DNA of 64,000 bases from Halarcobacter ebronensis. GTDB lineage: Bacteria > Campylobacterota > Campylobacteria > Campylobacterales > Arcobacteraceae. The position numbers and the translations under genes were made by a program. This document shows, in pieces, positions 34,057 through 43,784 of this stretch. The stretch covers positions 434,001 through 498,000 of the forward strand of contig NZ_CP053836.1 of assembly GCF_013201825.1 (NCBI RefSeq), given 5' to 3'. The notes beneath the pieces were generated by a model. The model was not told where the DNA came from and ran no database searches. It saw nothing but the letters and a program-made list of their open reading frames with translations. The first letter of the stretch is position 1. Each line of letters begins with the position of its first letter.

Positions 34057-36825
34057 TTATTCACTAATTGGTATTGAGATGGCAAACAATGCCCCTGTAT
34101 AATCCTTCTCTTCATGTTCAAATTTATTGTTTGAAACTTTAATTATTCCATTTAGATGTTTTGTAATAATCTCATTTGACATATAAAGTCCAATACCTGT
34201 ACCTTGATATTTATGTTTAGTTGTAAAATATGGTTCAAAAACTCTGTTTATGATTTTTTTAGGGATACCTCCAGCATTATCTTTTATTTTAATGTGTAGA
34301 TAATCATTTTTTCTAAAAACGGTCACAAAAATATATTTATCTTCTATGTTATTTTGTGTAAGAGCATCAATGGCATTATTGAAGATATTTAGTAAAATTT
34401 GAATAAGTTCACTCTCTATAGTTTTAATCTCAACCTTTTCAACTTCTTGGATTATACAGATGCTCTCTTTTTTGATCCTTGAACTTACCAAAGAGAGTGC
34501 TTTTTCAATTGTTGAAGAGATATTAAAGAAGGTTTTTTCTTTTTTAGGATTAAAAAAGTTTCTAAAATCATCTATAGTTCTAGAGAGATATTGAGTATGT
34601 TCATTTATTGATTTTACACTTTGATAAAGAGTTTCTCTAGGGATTTCGTCATTTAGTTCTATTTGTAACTGTAATCCTGTTGATGCTGTTGAAATAACTG
34701 AAAGAGGTTGTCTCCATTGATGGGCAATATTTTCAAGCATTTCACCTAATGCTGCCATTTTTGATTGTTGAGCTAGCATTGAGTCTTTTTCTCTTTTTTG
34801 AAGTTCCAGCTCTTTTACTTTTGTTAAATCTATTATTGTTCCTAAGATTATTTGTGCTTTACCGTTGGAGTCATATTTTGAAACTTTTGTACTAAGTTGT
34901 AGATATTTTTTTGTATTGTCCCTTAGAATAATTTTAAATTCAATAACTTTTCTTTTGTCATTGTGCATAATTTTAAAGAGATGTTTTTTAACTTTTTGTT
35001 TATCATCATCGTGAATAAAAGAGATAAATTTTGTAATAGAGGGTCTTATCTCATTTGGATAGAAACCAAAAATTTTAAAGTGTTCATCACTCCAAATTAG
35101 CTCTTTTTTCTTAAAGTTATAACTAAAGCTTCCAAGCCTTGCTATTTTTTGAGCTTCATCAAGTAAATAGTTAGTTTTTATTAACTCTTTTGTCTTCTCT
35201 TGAACTCTTTTTTCCAATTCTTGATTTAAGAGTTTTAACTCTTTGGTTCTCTCATCAACCAAATCTTTAAGTATTTTATTTCTTTTTATATTAGCTTGAT
35301 TTATATAGATTAATACAATAAAAATCACAAATACAATAATCAGTATAATAATTAATGTTTTATAATTAAACTTCTCTTTAAACTGAATATTGGTCCATTC
35401 CCCAACAATATCTGAAATACTCTCTTTGTCTATTGAATCTATTGTTTTTTCTAAAGCAGATTTTAAAAGGGGATAATCTTTTCTAACCATTATTGAGATT
35501 TTATATGTCAGACCAGTGTTACCACTTATTTTCAATTCATTTAGACCAAGATTATTTATATTGTATAGAAGATTGGGTTTAATTCCAATATAGGCATATG
35601 CTTCTTTATGAATAACTTTTTGTAAACCATCTTTAGTATTTTTAACCAAAATTAGATTTTTATCAACATCAGGGTATTTCTCTTTTAAAAGTTTATGGGC
35701 AGTTGAGTTTTCTAATAGGCAAATTTTTTTATTTAAAATTGTCTCAATATTTTCTATAAAGTTCTCATCTTTTAACGTTACTATAGAGATAGGAAACTCA
35801 ATATATGGTTTTGTAAATAGGGCATACTCTTTTCTATCTTCAGTTTCACCAGCACTAAAAATAATATCATTTTTTTTTGTTTTTATAGAATTTAATTGTT
35901 TTGTAAAAGTGTTATCAACATGATAAGTACAATCTAAAGATAGTTTTTTAACAAAAATATTCCAGATTTCATAAGAGATTCCTGTTGGTTTATTATATTT
36001 AGAAATAAAAGTAAAAGGTTCCCAAGCTTTTGATATTGAGACATTAAACTTATGATTTTTTAGAAACTCTTTCTCTTCCTTTGTTAATTCAAAACTTTTT
36101 TTATATATTTGAAATTCATTATTTATAATCCATTTATTTTCAATATCATAAAGTTCCTCTTGAGTTATTTTTTCAAAACCTTTATTAAATACTTCAATAA
36201 GATTTTCCTCTTTTGATATTGCATAAATAGGAGTTGGAATTTGCAATAGATCTAAAGATTTTATTTTGTGAAAAAAACCATTTCGTAAAGAATAAAACTC
36301 AATTGCAGTTTTGTCATCAAAAATCAAATCCAATTTTTTTGCCAAAAAATCTTTAAATAGAGTTGTATAGTTTTTATATACCAAAATTTCAGAATTTGGG
36401 AAGTTCTTTTTTGTAGTTTCTTCTAAACCTTTACCTATAATACCAATTAAATAGGGTGCATTTAGATTAAAATCTTTACTGAAATCTTTATTGATAAAAA
36501 GTGAAATAGTGGTTTTGTAAATACTTTTTGAGGCTTTCATCCAAGGTTTATAAGGATTTGTTCCTAAAAAAAAATCAACTTTACCTTCATTTACTAACTC
36601 AATAGCATCTCCCCAATATTTTCCATTTATAAATTCAAGTGAATAATTATTTTTTTCTGCCCAAAGTTTCCAATAGTCTACTAACAAACCTTCTGGTTTG
36701 CCATTTTCCAAATATGAAAAGGGAGCATAATCAGGGGCATAAGATACTTTAAATGATGTTTGTGCAGAATATAAAAAGCTAGTTAGCAAAAGCAAAATTG
36801 AAAGAAACCTAAATACTCGGTTCAT
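34057..36825 (-). CDS. BvgS/EvgS-like sensor kinase with two periplasmic solute-binding domains
   Basis: A 922-residue membrane kinase. A signal peptide (1-21) leads to two tandem family-3 solute-binding domains at about 25-240 and 250-480. A single membrane helix (about 497-517), a coiled coil (525-560), a PAS domain (about 565-680), then GEMLENIAHQWRQPLSVIS near 695 and an ATPase domain with DNAGGI and GTGIGLYM follow. No receiver or Hpt domain is attached, unlike BvgS. No regulator gene is nearby. The periplasmic pair probably binds an amino-acid-like ligand. Confidence 0.88.
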   Translation of the reverse strand: MNRVFRFLSILLLLTSFLYSAQTSFKVSYAPDYAPFSYLENGKPEGLLVDYWKLWAEKNNYSLEFINGKYWGDAIELVNEGKVDFFLGTNPYKPWMKASKSIYKTTISLFINKDFSKDFNLNAPYLIGIIGKGLEETTKKNFPNSEILVYKNYTTLFKDFLAKKLDLIFDDKTAIEFYSLRNGFFHKIKSLDLLQIPTPIYAISKEENLIEVFNKGFEKITQEELYDIENKWIINNEFQIYKKSFELTKEEKEFLKNHKFNVSISKAWEPFTFISKYNKPTGISYEIWNIFVKKLSLDCTYHVDNTFTKQLNSIKTKKNDIIFSAGETEDRKEYALFTKPYIEFPISIVTLKDENFIENIETILNKKICLLENSTAHKLLKEKYPDVDKNLILVKNTKDGLQKVIHKEAYAYIGIKPNLLYNINNLGLNELKISGNTGLTYKISIMVRKDYPLLKSALEKTIDSIDKESISDIVGEWTNIQFKEKFNYKTLIIILIIVFVIFIVLIYINQANIKRNKILKDLVDERTKELKLLNQELEKRVQEKTKELIKTNYLLDEAQKIARLGSFSYNFKKKELIWSDEHFKIFGFYPNEIRPSITKFISFIHDDDKQKVKKHLFKIMHNDKRKVIEFKIILRDNTKKYLQLSTKVSKYDSNGKAQIILGTIIDLTKVKELELQKREKDSMLAQQSKMAALGEMLENIAHQWRQPLSVISTASTGLQLQIELNDEIPRETLYQSVKSINEHTQYLSRTIDDFRNFFNPKKEKTFFNISSTIEKALSLVSSRIKKESICIIQEVEKVEIKTIESELIQILLNIFNNAIDALTQNNIEDKYIFVTVFRKNDYLHIKIKDNAGGIPKKIINRVFEPYFTTKHKYQGTGIGLYMSNEIITKHLNGIIKVSNNKFEHEEKDYTGALFAISIPISE

Positions 36826-36971
36826 TTTAATCCTAATTATGTATTAAGGGGTTATTATAACAAAGATAAGTTACAAAAATGTAAAACAAAGTATAAAAAA
36901 TAACATATTGATAAAATTATTTTTGTATATTTGACAAATTTTATTTGGAAAGGAGTATATAAAATTATCTC

Positions 36972-36977
36972 TATAAT
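36972..36977 (+). promoter_or_regulatory. Probable -10 element for the coaX-hisG operon
   Basis: TATAAT 45 bp upstream of the first gene (37023), in a T-rich setting typical of these promoters. It is the best -10 in the 197-bp gap between the BvgS-like kinase and this operon. Confidence 0.5.
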
Positions 36978-37022
36978 CTTTTTTTTAATATAATTAGAAC
37001 CATAAAAGAAAAAAGGTAAATA

Positions 37023-37355
37023 TTGAAAGAGTTAACTCAATATTATAATAAAAATGGAGTTCTATTTAAAGCTTTTAAAGAGGTTTCTCCAAAAGAATTA
37101 AATTCAAGAAAAAAAATAAAAATTTTTGTTGCAACATCAATAAAAGGGGAATATTATGCCCTTTTTGTATATGATTCAAAGAGTAGATTTATTAGAAAAA
37201 ATGCAGAAGAGCTATTTATATTAGAAGAAAAGTTATCAAGTTATATGCAACATAATTTTAAGAAAAAAGAGTTATTAATTCAAACTGCTTTATGTTCAAA
37301 AGCAAAAAAATTTTTAGAAGACAATAAATGGAGAGTAAGAGTTGATTTTATGTGA
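37023..37355 (+). CDS. Conserved-looking hypothetical protein, first gene of the coaX-hisG operon
   Basis: A 110-residue soluble, basic protein. It starts at TTG 37023 after AAAAAGGTAAATA. I do not recognise it. The middle shows alternating strands (IKIFVATSIKGEYYALFVYDSKSRF) and the second half a helix with basic patches, which could fit a small nucleotide- or RNA-binding fold, but that is a guess. The stop overlaps coaX by 14 bp, so it is translationally coupled to it. Confidence 0.78.
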   Translation: MKELTQYYNKNGVLFKAFKEVSPKELNSRKKIKIFVATSIKGEYYALFVYDSKSRFIRKNAEELFILEEKLSSYMQHNFKKKELLIQTALCSKAKKFLEDNKWRVRVDFM

Positions 37356-37968
37356 TATTGGAAATACCAATTTTCATTTTTTTATAGATGACAAAGAGCA
37401 AATGTATAGTTTAGATTCCACTCTTCCAAGTTTAGATGGGAAAGTTTACTATATCTCTGTAAATGAAAAAGCAACTACAAAGTTAAAACTCTTTTATAAA
37501 GAAACTATTGATTTAGAGCCTTATATAAACTTTGACACCTCTTATTCTGGAATGGGACTTGATAGAAAAATGGCCTGTTTAGGAGTAGAAAATGCCATTA
37601 TTGTAGATGCAGGAAGTGCAATTACTGTTGACATTATAAAAAAAGGAAAACACAAAGGGGGATTTATACTTCCAGGATTAAGTTCTCTTAAAAAAGTCTA
37701 TCCCCAAATATCTCAGAAATTGTCCTTTGCTTTTAATACAAAGGTAAATTTAGATAAAATCCCACTTTGTACACAAGATGCTATATCTTATGGAATAATC
37801 CAATCAATAATTGAACCTATAAAAAAAATAAGTAAAAAACAAGAAGTTATTTTCACAGGTGGTGATGGAGAGTTTTTAAGTACGTTTATAAAAAACAGTA
37901 ACTATAAAAGAGATTTGATTTTTAATAATATGAGAGGGATAATTGATGCTAACAATTGCATTACCTAA
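37342..37968 (+). CDS. coaX: Type III pantothenate kinase
   Basis: A 208-residue kinase that phosphorylates pantothenate, the first step of coenzyme A synthesis. ILCDIGNTNFHF at residues 2-13 is the phosphate-1 motif, with GMGLDRKMACLG near 73 and IVDAGSAITVDII near 90-102 completing the ASKHA-type site. It is shorter than most CoaX (about 250), with a reduced C-terminal end. It starts at TTG 37342. It overlaps both neighbours, so it is within one operon with hisG and a methyltransferase. Confidence 0.9.
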   Translation: MILCDIGNTNFHFFIDDKEQMYSLDSTLPSLDGKVYYISVNEKATTKLKLFYKETIDLEPYINFDTSYSGMGLDRKMACLGVENAIIVDAGSAITVDIIKKGKHKGGFILPGLSSLKKVYPQISQKLSFAFNTKVNLDKIPLCTQDAISYGIIQSIIEPIKKISKKQEVIFTGGDGEFLSTFIKNSNYKRDLIFNNMRGIIDANNCIT

Positions 37969-38554
37969 AGGTAGAATTGCAGAAGAGACACTTGATAAGT
38001 TTGAAAAAGCTTTTGGTGAAAAATTTATTTTTGAAGATAGAAAGCTTATTTTAGAGAAAGCTGGATTTAAATTTTTGAATGTAAGAAACCAAGATGTACC
38101 AACTTATGTAATGCATGGAGCAGCAGATTTAGGTGTTGTTGGACTTGACGTACTTGAAGAGAAAGAGTATGACTTAATAAAACTTCTTGATTTAAAACTT
38201 GGACGTTGTAAAGTTGCTTTTGGCTTACTAAAAGGTCAAGAGTTAGATTTTACAAAGAGTCAAATAACAGTTGCAACAAAACATGAAAAAATTGCAAAAA
38301 GATATTTTGAAAACAAAGCAATGGCAGTTAAAATCATAAAACTTTATGGTTCAATTGAGTTAGCACCTTTAGTTAATTTAGCTGATTGTATAGTTGATAT
38401 TGTTGAAACTGGAACAACTATGAAACAAAATGGTTTAGAAGTGGGACCAACTATTATGGAAAGTTCAGCTCATTTAATAGTAAATAAAAACTCATATTAC
38501 GCAAAAAAAGATTTAATATTTAATCTAAAAGATAGAATAGAAGCGGTACTTTAA
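37946..38554 (+). CDS. hisG: ATP phosphoribosyltransferase, short form
   Basis: A 202-residue short-form HisG that joins ATP and PRPP in the first step of histidine synthesis. The ATG at 37946 is preferred over a TTG just upstream. TIALPKGRI at the start, GAADLGVVGLDVL near 55 and the PRPP motif IVDIVETGTTMKQNGL near 152 are present. The short form lacks the C-terminal regulatory domain and normally needs HisZ, which is not next to it here. It overlaps coaX by 23 bp. Confidence 0.94.
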   Translation: MLTIALPKGRIAEETLDKFEKAFGEKFIFEDRKLILEKAGFKFLNVRNQDVPTYVMHGAADLGVVGLDVLEEKEYDLIKLLDLKLGRCKVAFGLLKGQELDFTKSQITVATKHEKIAKRYFENKAMAVKIIKLYGSIELAPLVNLADCIVDIVETGTTMKQNGLEVGPTIMESSAHLIVNKNSYYAKKDLIFNLKDRIEAVL

Positions 38555-39252
38555 TGGGATTAAATCTTTATTCAAAAATTGAGCCATATTTAGATTTCCA
38601 AGAAGAAGTTTATGCTCTTCATCGCGAATTTATGGCTTTGGTTATGACTAAAGAGCTTAATAATATTTTAGATATTGGTTGTGGTCAGGGCTATTTTTTA
38701 GAGAATCTAACTCTAAATGGTATAAACTCTTTTGGGATCGATTTAAGTAAAGATCAAATTGAAGCTTGCAAAAAAAGAGGGATTGAAAATGTTCAATCTA
38801 TTGCTTTAGAGGATCTATCTGAAAAGTTTGATTGTGCCACAGCAATTTTTGATGTAATAAACTATATTCCAAAACAACAGTTAGAGAAATTTTTTAAAGA
38901 TACATATAAAGTTTTAAATGACAATGGATATTTTATCTTTGATGTAAACTCACTATTTGGTTTTGATGAGGTTGCCCAAGGGTGCATAACAATAGATTTA
39001 GAAGATAAATTCATAGCACTTGATGCAATTTTTGAAGATGATAAACTTATTACTAATATTACTCTGTTTTCCCAATCAAAAGATGACTTATATAAAAAAG
39101 AGTCTGATTTTATTACTCAATATTATCACTCAAAAGAGGCATTAAAAAAACTACTTAAAAGAGCGAACTTTTCTATTGAAGAGGTAAGAGAGTTCAATCT
39201 TCATGGGTTTGAACAAACTGATAAACTTATTTTTATTTGTAAAAAAAACTAA
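38554..39252 (+). CDS. Class I SAM-dependent methyltransferase
   Basis: A 232-residue methyltransferase. Motif I is ILDIGCGQGYFLENL near residues 39-53, with IDLSKDQIEACKKRG as the acidic second-strand motif and FDVINYIPKQQL as the post-IV region. The class is clear but the substrate is not. The start overlaps the hisG stop by one base (TAATG), so it is the last member of the hypothetical-coaX-hisG operon. It is unlike the TPR-methyltransferase elsewhere in the window. Confidence 0.85.
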   Translation: MGLNLYSKIEPYLDFQEEVYALHREFMALVMTKELNNILDIGCGQGYFLENLTLNGINSFGIDLSKDQIEACKKRGIENVQSIALEDLSEKFDCATAIFDVINYIPKQQLEKFFKDTYKVLNDNGYFIFDVNSLFGFDEVAQGCITIDLEDKFIALDAIFEDDKLITNITLFSQSKDDLYKKESDFITQYYHSKEALKKLLKRANFSIEEVREFNLHGFEQTDKLIFICKKN

Positions 39253-39261
39253 AGATAATAA

Positions 39262-40602
39262 TTATAGTTGTTCCACTTCAACCCTGTTTTTTCCCGATTT
39301 TTTAGCTTTATAAAGTGCTTCATCAGCTCTTCTAAATAGTTCAGTTTTATTATCAGTCTTATTAAAATGGGCAACTCCAAAAGAACAAGTTATTTTATGT
39401 TCATTTTCAAATTGGTGTTTTTCAATTTTTGTTTTTAGTTTTTCTGCCACAGCTACTGCTTGTTTTAGCGTTGTGTTAGGTAAAATAATTACAAATTCTT
39501 CCCCACCCCATCTTGCAACAACATCACTGTTTCTAGAGCTAGAAGTCAAAATTTTTGACATCTCTTTTAAAATATTATCTCCAAAAAGATGCCCAAAGGT
39601 ATCATTTAGAAGTTTAAAATTATCAATATCTATCATAAGTAAAGAAAAAGATATTTTTTGATCTTTTTTATAGTTGCTAATATAAAGGTCAAGGAGCTCC
39701 TCAAATTTATTTCGATTATATATTTTTGTTAAATAATCTAAAGAAACTTTCTCTTTTAGTTCATTTGTTGCTTTTAAAAGTTGCTCATTTGTTTTTGAGA
39801 TTTTTGCACCCTCTTCTTTTATTATCTCAACCCATTTACTATATACAACCCTTAATAACTCTTTTTGGGTAATGATCCCCATCACTTGGTTTTTTTTATT
39901 TACAACAACAACCCTTTTATAATGTTTCATTTTTATAAAATTGATTGCCTCAGCGATTGTTGTATCATCACTTAAGGTTTCAACAGGGGAGTTCATATAG
40001 TTGCTAACAGGTTTTTCTAAATCATAATCATTATGAATAATATGTATAAAGTCTTTAGTTGTAAAGATTCCAATAGGATTTTGTTTCTCATCAACAATTA
40101 CAACAGAGTCACTATTATAATCTTTCATTAGATTAATCACTTTAAAAGTGCTATTCTCTTTTTTGGTTGTTACTGCTTTATATTGGTGAATCAATGAAAA
40201 AATCGTTTGTTTTTCCATTAAAAATTGTGGGTCGATATTATTTACAATATCTGTATATGATACAATTCCAACAAGTTTATTTTTATCTGTAATTACCATA
40301 TATTCATCACTGAAATCTATATAGTTTAATACTGTAAGTAGATTTAGATTTTTGTCTAACTCTTTTGCTTGAGGTATTGATAAATCTTTTAAAGGGGTAC
40401 TTTTATCAATATTAAAAATCTTAAAATTTAATAACATAACTGTAGTTAAAATATGAAAGGTATTCTCTTCTTGATTTATAATTACAATTGTTCTAAGATT
40501 TGATAAAGCCATTCTTTCAATAGCTTCATTAAGGGTTTTATCCATATCTACAGTTATTACATCTGTTACAGCAATTTCATAAACTGATGGTATTGTTTTC
40601 AT
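39262..40602 (-). CDS. Diguanylate cyclase with CBS domains
   Basis: A 446-residue cytoplasmic protein with two CBS-domain pairs at about 5-130 and 135-255 followed by a GGDEF domain from about 275. The active loop is RWGGEEF near 372, with an RxxD inhibitory site (RNSD) just before it. CBS pairs bind adenosine nucleotides, so c-di-GMP production may answer to energy state or SAM. That is inference. It lies directly downstream of trpS; the ATG overlaps the trpS stop (TAATG). Confidence 0.87.
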   Translation of the reverse strand: MKTIPSVYEIAVTDVITVDMDKTLNEAIERMALSNLRTIVIINQEENTFHILTTVMLLNFKIFNIDKSTPLKDLSIPQAKELDKNLNLLTVLNYIDFSDEYMVITDKNKLVGIVSYTDIVNNIDPQFLMEKQTIFSLIHQYKAVTTKKENSTFKVINLMKDYNSDSVVIVDEKQNPIGIFTTKDFIHIIHNDYDLEKPVSNYMNSPVETLSDDTTIAEAINFIKMKHYKRVVVVNKKNQVMGIITQKELLRVVYSKWVEIIKEEGAKISKTNEQLLKATNELKEKVSLDYLTKIYNRNKFEELLDLYISNYKKDQKISFSLLMIDIDNFKLLNDTFGHLFGDNILKEMSKILTSSSRNSDVVARWGGEEFVIILPNTTLKQAVAVAEKLKTKIEKHQFENEHKITCSFGVAHFNKTDNKTELFRRADEALYKAKKSGKNRVEVEQL

Positions 40603-41561
40603 TATAATCCTACAAGGTCTCTTATAATTTCCATTTTTGCACTTGCAATTTTTCTAGCTTTACTTGCTCCAAAAGCCAAAATCTCTTTTACCTCTTTAGG
40701 ATTATTTAAAAGCTTTTCTCTTTTTATTGCATATGGTTCAAAATGTTCGTTTATTTTATCTAAAAGGGTTAGTTTAAAGTGTCCATAACCTTCTCCAGGA
40801 GTTGCATATCTTTGTTGTAACTCTTTTAGCTCATCTTCACTCATAAATAGTTCACAAAGTTTATATATATTACAAGTTGTATAATCTTTTGCTTCATTTA
40901 AATCTTTTGAATCAGTTACAATTGACATTACTTGTTTCTTAATTGTTTTTTTAGGTCCAAACATATCAATTGTATTTCCATAAGATTTTGACATTTTAGC
41001 GCCATCTGTTCCTGGAACTGTTGCAACAATTTCATCTACTTTTGCAGTTGGAAGTACTAAAACATCACCATATACATTGTTAAAACTTGTTGCAATATCT
41101 CTTGTCATCTCCACATGTTGGATTTGATCTTTTCCAACAGGAACAACATTTGAGTCATAAAGTAAAATATCTGCTGCCATAAGTACAGGGTAAGAGAACA
41201 GACCATGATTTGCCTGAATCCCTTTTGCAGTTTTATCTTTATAAGAGTGAGCTCTTTCAAGTAGCCCCATTGAAGTATGATTTGATAAGAGCCAATATAA
41301 TTCAAGAACCTCTTTGACATCACTTTGAACCCAAAAAGTAGATTTCTCTGGATCCATACCAAGAGCCAAAAAGTTTACTGCTGCTTCAAAGATATTTCTT
41401 TCTAAAAACTCTTTATCTTTTACAGAAGTTAAGGCATGGTATGATGCAATAAAAGCAAAAAGCTCACCATCATCTTGTGATTCAACCATTTTTTTAATCA
41501 TTCCAAAATAGTTACCAATGTGAATTATACCACTTGGTTGAATTCCTGATAATATTCTCAA
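40602..41561 (-). CDS. trpS: Tryptophanyl-tRNA synthetase
   Basis: A 319-residue class I synthetase that charges tRNA-Trp. The HIGH-like motif is HIGNYFG at residues 16-22 and KMSKS is near 194. The first strand RILSGIQPSG is typical. Length (about 320-340) is standard for the bacterial enzyme. It is followed without a gap by the CBS-GGDEF gene, an unusual partner that is probably fortuitous. A short AT-rich gap of 56 bp separates it from the TAXI-type gene. Confidence 0.96.
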   Translation of the reverse strand: MRILSGIQPSGIIHIGNYFGMIKKMVESQDDGELFAFIASYHALTSVKDKEFLERNIFEAAVNFLALGMDPEKSTFWVQSDVKEVLELYWLLSNHTSMGLLERAHSYKDKTAKGIQANHGLFSYPVLMAADILLYDSNVVPVGKDQIQHVEMTRDIATSFNNVYGDVLVLPTAKVDEIVATVPGTDGAKMSKSYGNTIDMFGPKKTIKKQVMSIVTDSKDLNEAKDYTTCNIYKLCELFMSEDELKELQQRYATPGEGYGHFKLTLLDKINEHFEPYAIKREKLLNNPKEVKEILAFGASKARKIASAKMEIIRDLVGL

Positions 41562-41617
41562 AATATGTCCCTTAATTAATTTTTGGGAATTATATCAAAA
41601 ATAATAATAAGAGCTTG

Positions 41618-42901
41618 TTAAACAGCCTCTTGGCATAATTTGATAATTTTAGTATTTATATGGTCTAAATGAAGCTGCAAGTTATAGTATTCCCCCATAA
41701 ATGAAAGTGGAACTTTAGTCTCTTTGCTTATCTCTTCTCTTAGTTTTTCAAGTCTTTGTAGATAATTTTGTAGTTCATCTTTTTTTAGTTTGTCAACTTC
41801 ATTGTCTATCTCTCTAATCTCTTCATACCATCTATATATTTTTGAACGCATAGTCCAATTATATAGAGGAAAAACTCCTTTAAAAAGAGGAAATAGCAGA
41901 GTCAGAAGAGGAATAATCAAAAGTTTTAATCTATCAATATTTGAAGCAATCCAATAGGGAAATATTTTCTCAAGCCAAGTATCTCCATACTCAAAATATC
42001 TTTGTGCCTCTTCATCCAAATCAATTTTCATATTGTATGAATTTGGAAATTGCATTGCCTTTGCAAAAAGGCTTTTTTTACTATGAATTTGCATTGCTTT
42101 TTTTAAAAAGAGTCTTTTTAACTCATCAGAAAACTCGGCTCTTGTTACTAAATTTGCAGTTGTTGAAAGAAGGCTTATATCTTCATCTGGAAGATTTTTA
42201 TATAAATCAAGAGTCCCTTCATATAAAGGTAAAGCCTCTAAAAAAGTATATTTCCTACTATATGCTTTTGCTCTTTTAAAACTAAATAGGTTTATTTTAG
42301 GATCTGCTAATAGCTCTTTTATAAGTTCTGATTCGTGTGATGAGACAATAAAAAGTACATCAATTTTTCCATCATGTAAAGCGTTTTTTGCATCTTTATT
42401 ATCTATATCAACTATTGTAGAATTTTTTTCATCTATACTATTGTCAGCTAATATTTTACTTGCTAAATCCCTTGTTCCACTGCCAATATTTCCAATTGAA
42501 ATTTTTTTTGAAATAAACTGAATAATATAATCAACTTGATACCCTTCATTTCTATAAAAGACCCAAAGGGGTTCATAATATATTGAAGCTAAAGATTTTA
42601 TATCTTTATTCTCTTCATTGATTGTTGTACCATTTTGAATAAAAGCAATATCAGCTTTTTTCTCTTCTAGAAGTTTGATATTTTCAATTGAACCAGCAGT
42701 TGTTAAGATATTTACTTTTACATTCTCTTTTTCAAGGAGTTTTTTATACTCTAGTGCAGTTTTATAATATGTGCCATTTTTTGAGCCTGTGGCAATTGTA
42801 ATCTCTTTTTTTGGACTTGGTTGAATAAATTGTGAAGTAATATAAAATAGTATAAATACAGTAAGAACTATTGGAAAACTAATTGCAAAAAATCTTTTCA
42901 T
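41618..42901 (-). CDS. TAXI-family solute-binding protein with C-terminal membrane anchor
   Basis: A 427-residue protein. An N-terminal membrane segment (about 5-24) precedes a TAXI-type (TRAP-transporter associated immunogenic protein) binding domain with TIATGSKNGTYYKTA near 35-50, DIAFIQNGT near 85 and IGSGTRDLASKIL near 142. After about residue 320 comes a second hydrophobic segment and a coiled-coil tail that should be cytoplasmic. No TRAP permease gene is in the window. A membrane-tethered binding protein with a cytoplasmic coiled coil could signal or partner another transporter. Confidence 0.78.
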   Translation of the reverse strand: MKRFFAISFPIVLTVFILFYITSQFIQPSPKKEITIATGSKNGTYYKTALEYKKLLEKENVKVNILTTAGSIENIKLLEEKKADIAFIQNGTTINEENKDIKSLASIYYEPLWVFYRNEGYQVDYIIQFISKKISIGNIGSGTRDLASKILADNSIDEKNSTIVDIDNKDAKNALHDGKIDVLFIVSSHESELIKELLADPKINLFSFKRAKAYSRKYTFLEALPLYEGTLDLYKNLPDEDISLLSTTANLVTRAEFSDELKRLFLKKAMQIHSKKSLFAKAMQFPNSYNMKIDLDEEAQRYFEYGDTWLEKIFPYWIASNIDRLKLLIIPLLTLLFPLFKGVFPLYNWTMRSKIYRWYEEIREIDNEVDKLKKDELQNYLQRLEKLREEISKETKVPLSFMGEYYNLQLHLDHINTKIIKLCQEAV

Positions 42902-42978
42902 TTAAATCTCTCAAACTTAAGATATAAAAATTATATCAAATAGTCATAAAAGAGAGATTTAATGAATAATAAAAAATA

Positions 42979-43770
42979 CTATTTCATATCTTTTGCTTGA
43001 ACCCAGATAACACTATCTTGAGTTAACTTTTTACCTTTGTACTCTTTTTTAGCACCAACTTCTTTGGCACAAAATCCCCACCAACCAGCTTTTGGTATAG
43101 AGAAAGTAAATTCACCATCTTTATTTGCTTTTATCTCAAGTGAAAGAAAACTTCCTTGTGGCGCTTCAATTCTTGATGGGCCCATTTTATTGTTTTTTGT
43201 ATCAACATCTCTATTTAGGTACTCAACATAAATTTTTGCATAAGGTACTGGTTTCCCTTTTTGTTTTACTATCCCTGTAAAATTACTATTTGTCCAAATA
43301 GCATAGGGTTTTGTTAAAGGAACTATCTCTGCATCTAACTTAAGTTCTGTATCCCAATCACTTGGTGGTCCAGCTACATTTAGCACCATTTTTGTATATT
43401 GTTGAATATACTCATCTGAAATTTTGTCATAATATGGTTTTGGAACTAAAACAAAAAGATGATCACCCATTCTAGAAGCTTTATACTTTGAACTATAAGC
43501 TTTTCCTTTGTCATTATTCCCTTGAAAAGTTATAGGTTCAAGAGTTTTAATTAAATCTGTTTTTTTACCCTTATTTACAACATAAAACTCTTCAACACCT
43601 TCCATATCCATAGTATATTCATCTGTAAAAGGGTGAGTAAATACCTCTTTTAACTCAATTTTTTTACCATTTTTTAGTGCACTCTCTTGGGTATAGATTA
43701 GTTGAAAATGTGCAAATAAATAGCTATTGAAAAAATAAAAAAATAAAAAAAATAGAATTCCTTTTTTCAT
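42979..43770 (-). CDS. Periplasmic DUF4198 protein (nickel/cobalt-uptake-associated family)
   Basis: A 263-residue exported protein of the DUF4198 family, members of which accompany nickel and cobalt transporters. A signal peptide (about 1-20, ending LFA) would leave a mature protein starting with HFQL. A domain with beta strands spans the rest, including an immunoglobulin-like part with GKPVPYAKIYVEYL near 178. GWWGFCAKE near 238 is typical. It is the last gene of the TonB motor operon, 14 bp after the TPR gene. An N-terminal His would be a natural metal ligand. Confidence 0.78.
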   Translation of the reverse strand: MKKGILFFLFFYFFNSYLFAHFQLIYTQESALKNGKKIELKEVFTHPFTDEYTMDMEGVEEFYVVNKGKKTDLIKTLEPITFQGNNDKGKAYSSKYKASRMGDHLFVLVPKPYYDKISDEYIQQYTKMVLNVAGPPSDWDTELKLDAEIVPLTKPYAIWTNSNFTGIVKQKGKPVPYAKIYVEYLNRDVDTKNNKMGPSRIEAPQGSFLSLEIKANKDGEFTFSIPKAGWWGFCAKEVGAKKEYKGKKLTQDSVIWVQAKDMK

Positions 43771-43784
43771 TTGTCTCCTTTGTA

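Noticed and set aside
36931-36936. TTGACA as a -35 box for the coaX operon
   Set aside because: No good -10 stands 16-18 bp after it; the hexamer there is AGTATA, and the clear TATAAT lies 35 bp further on.
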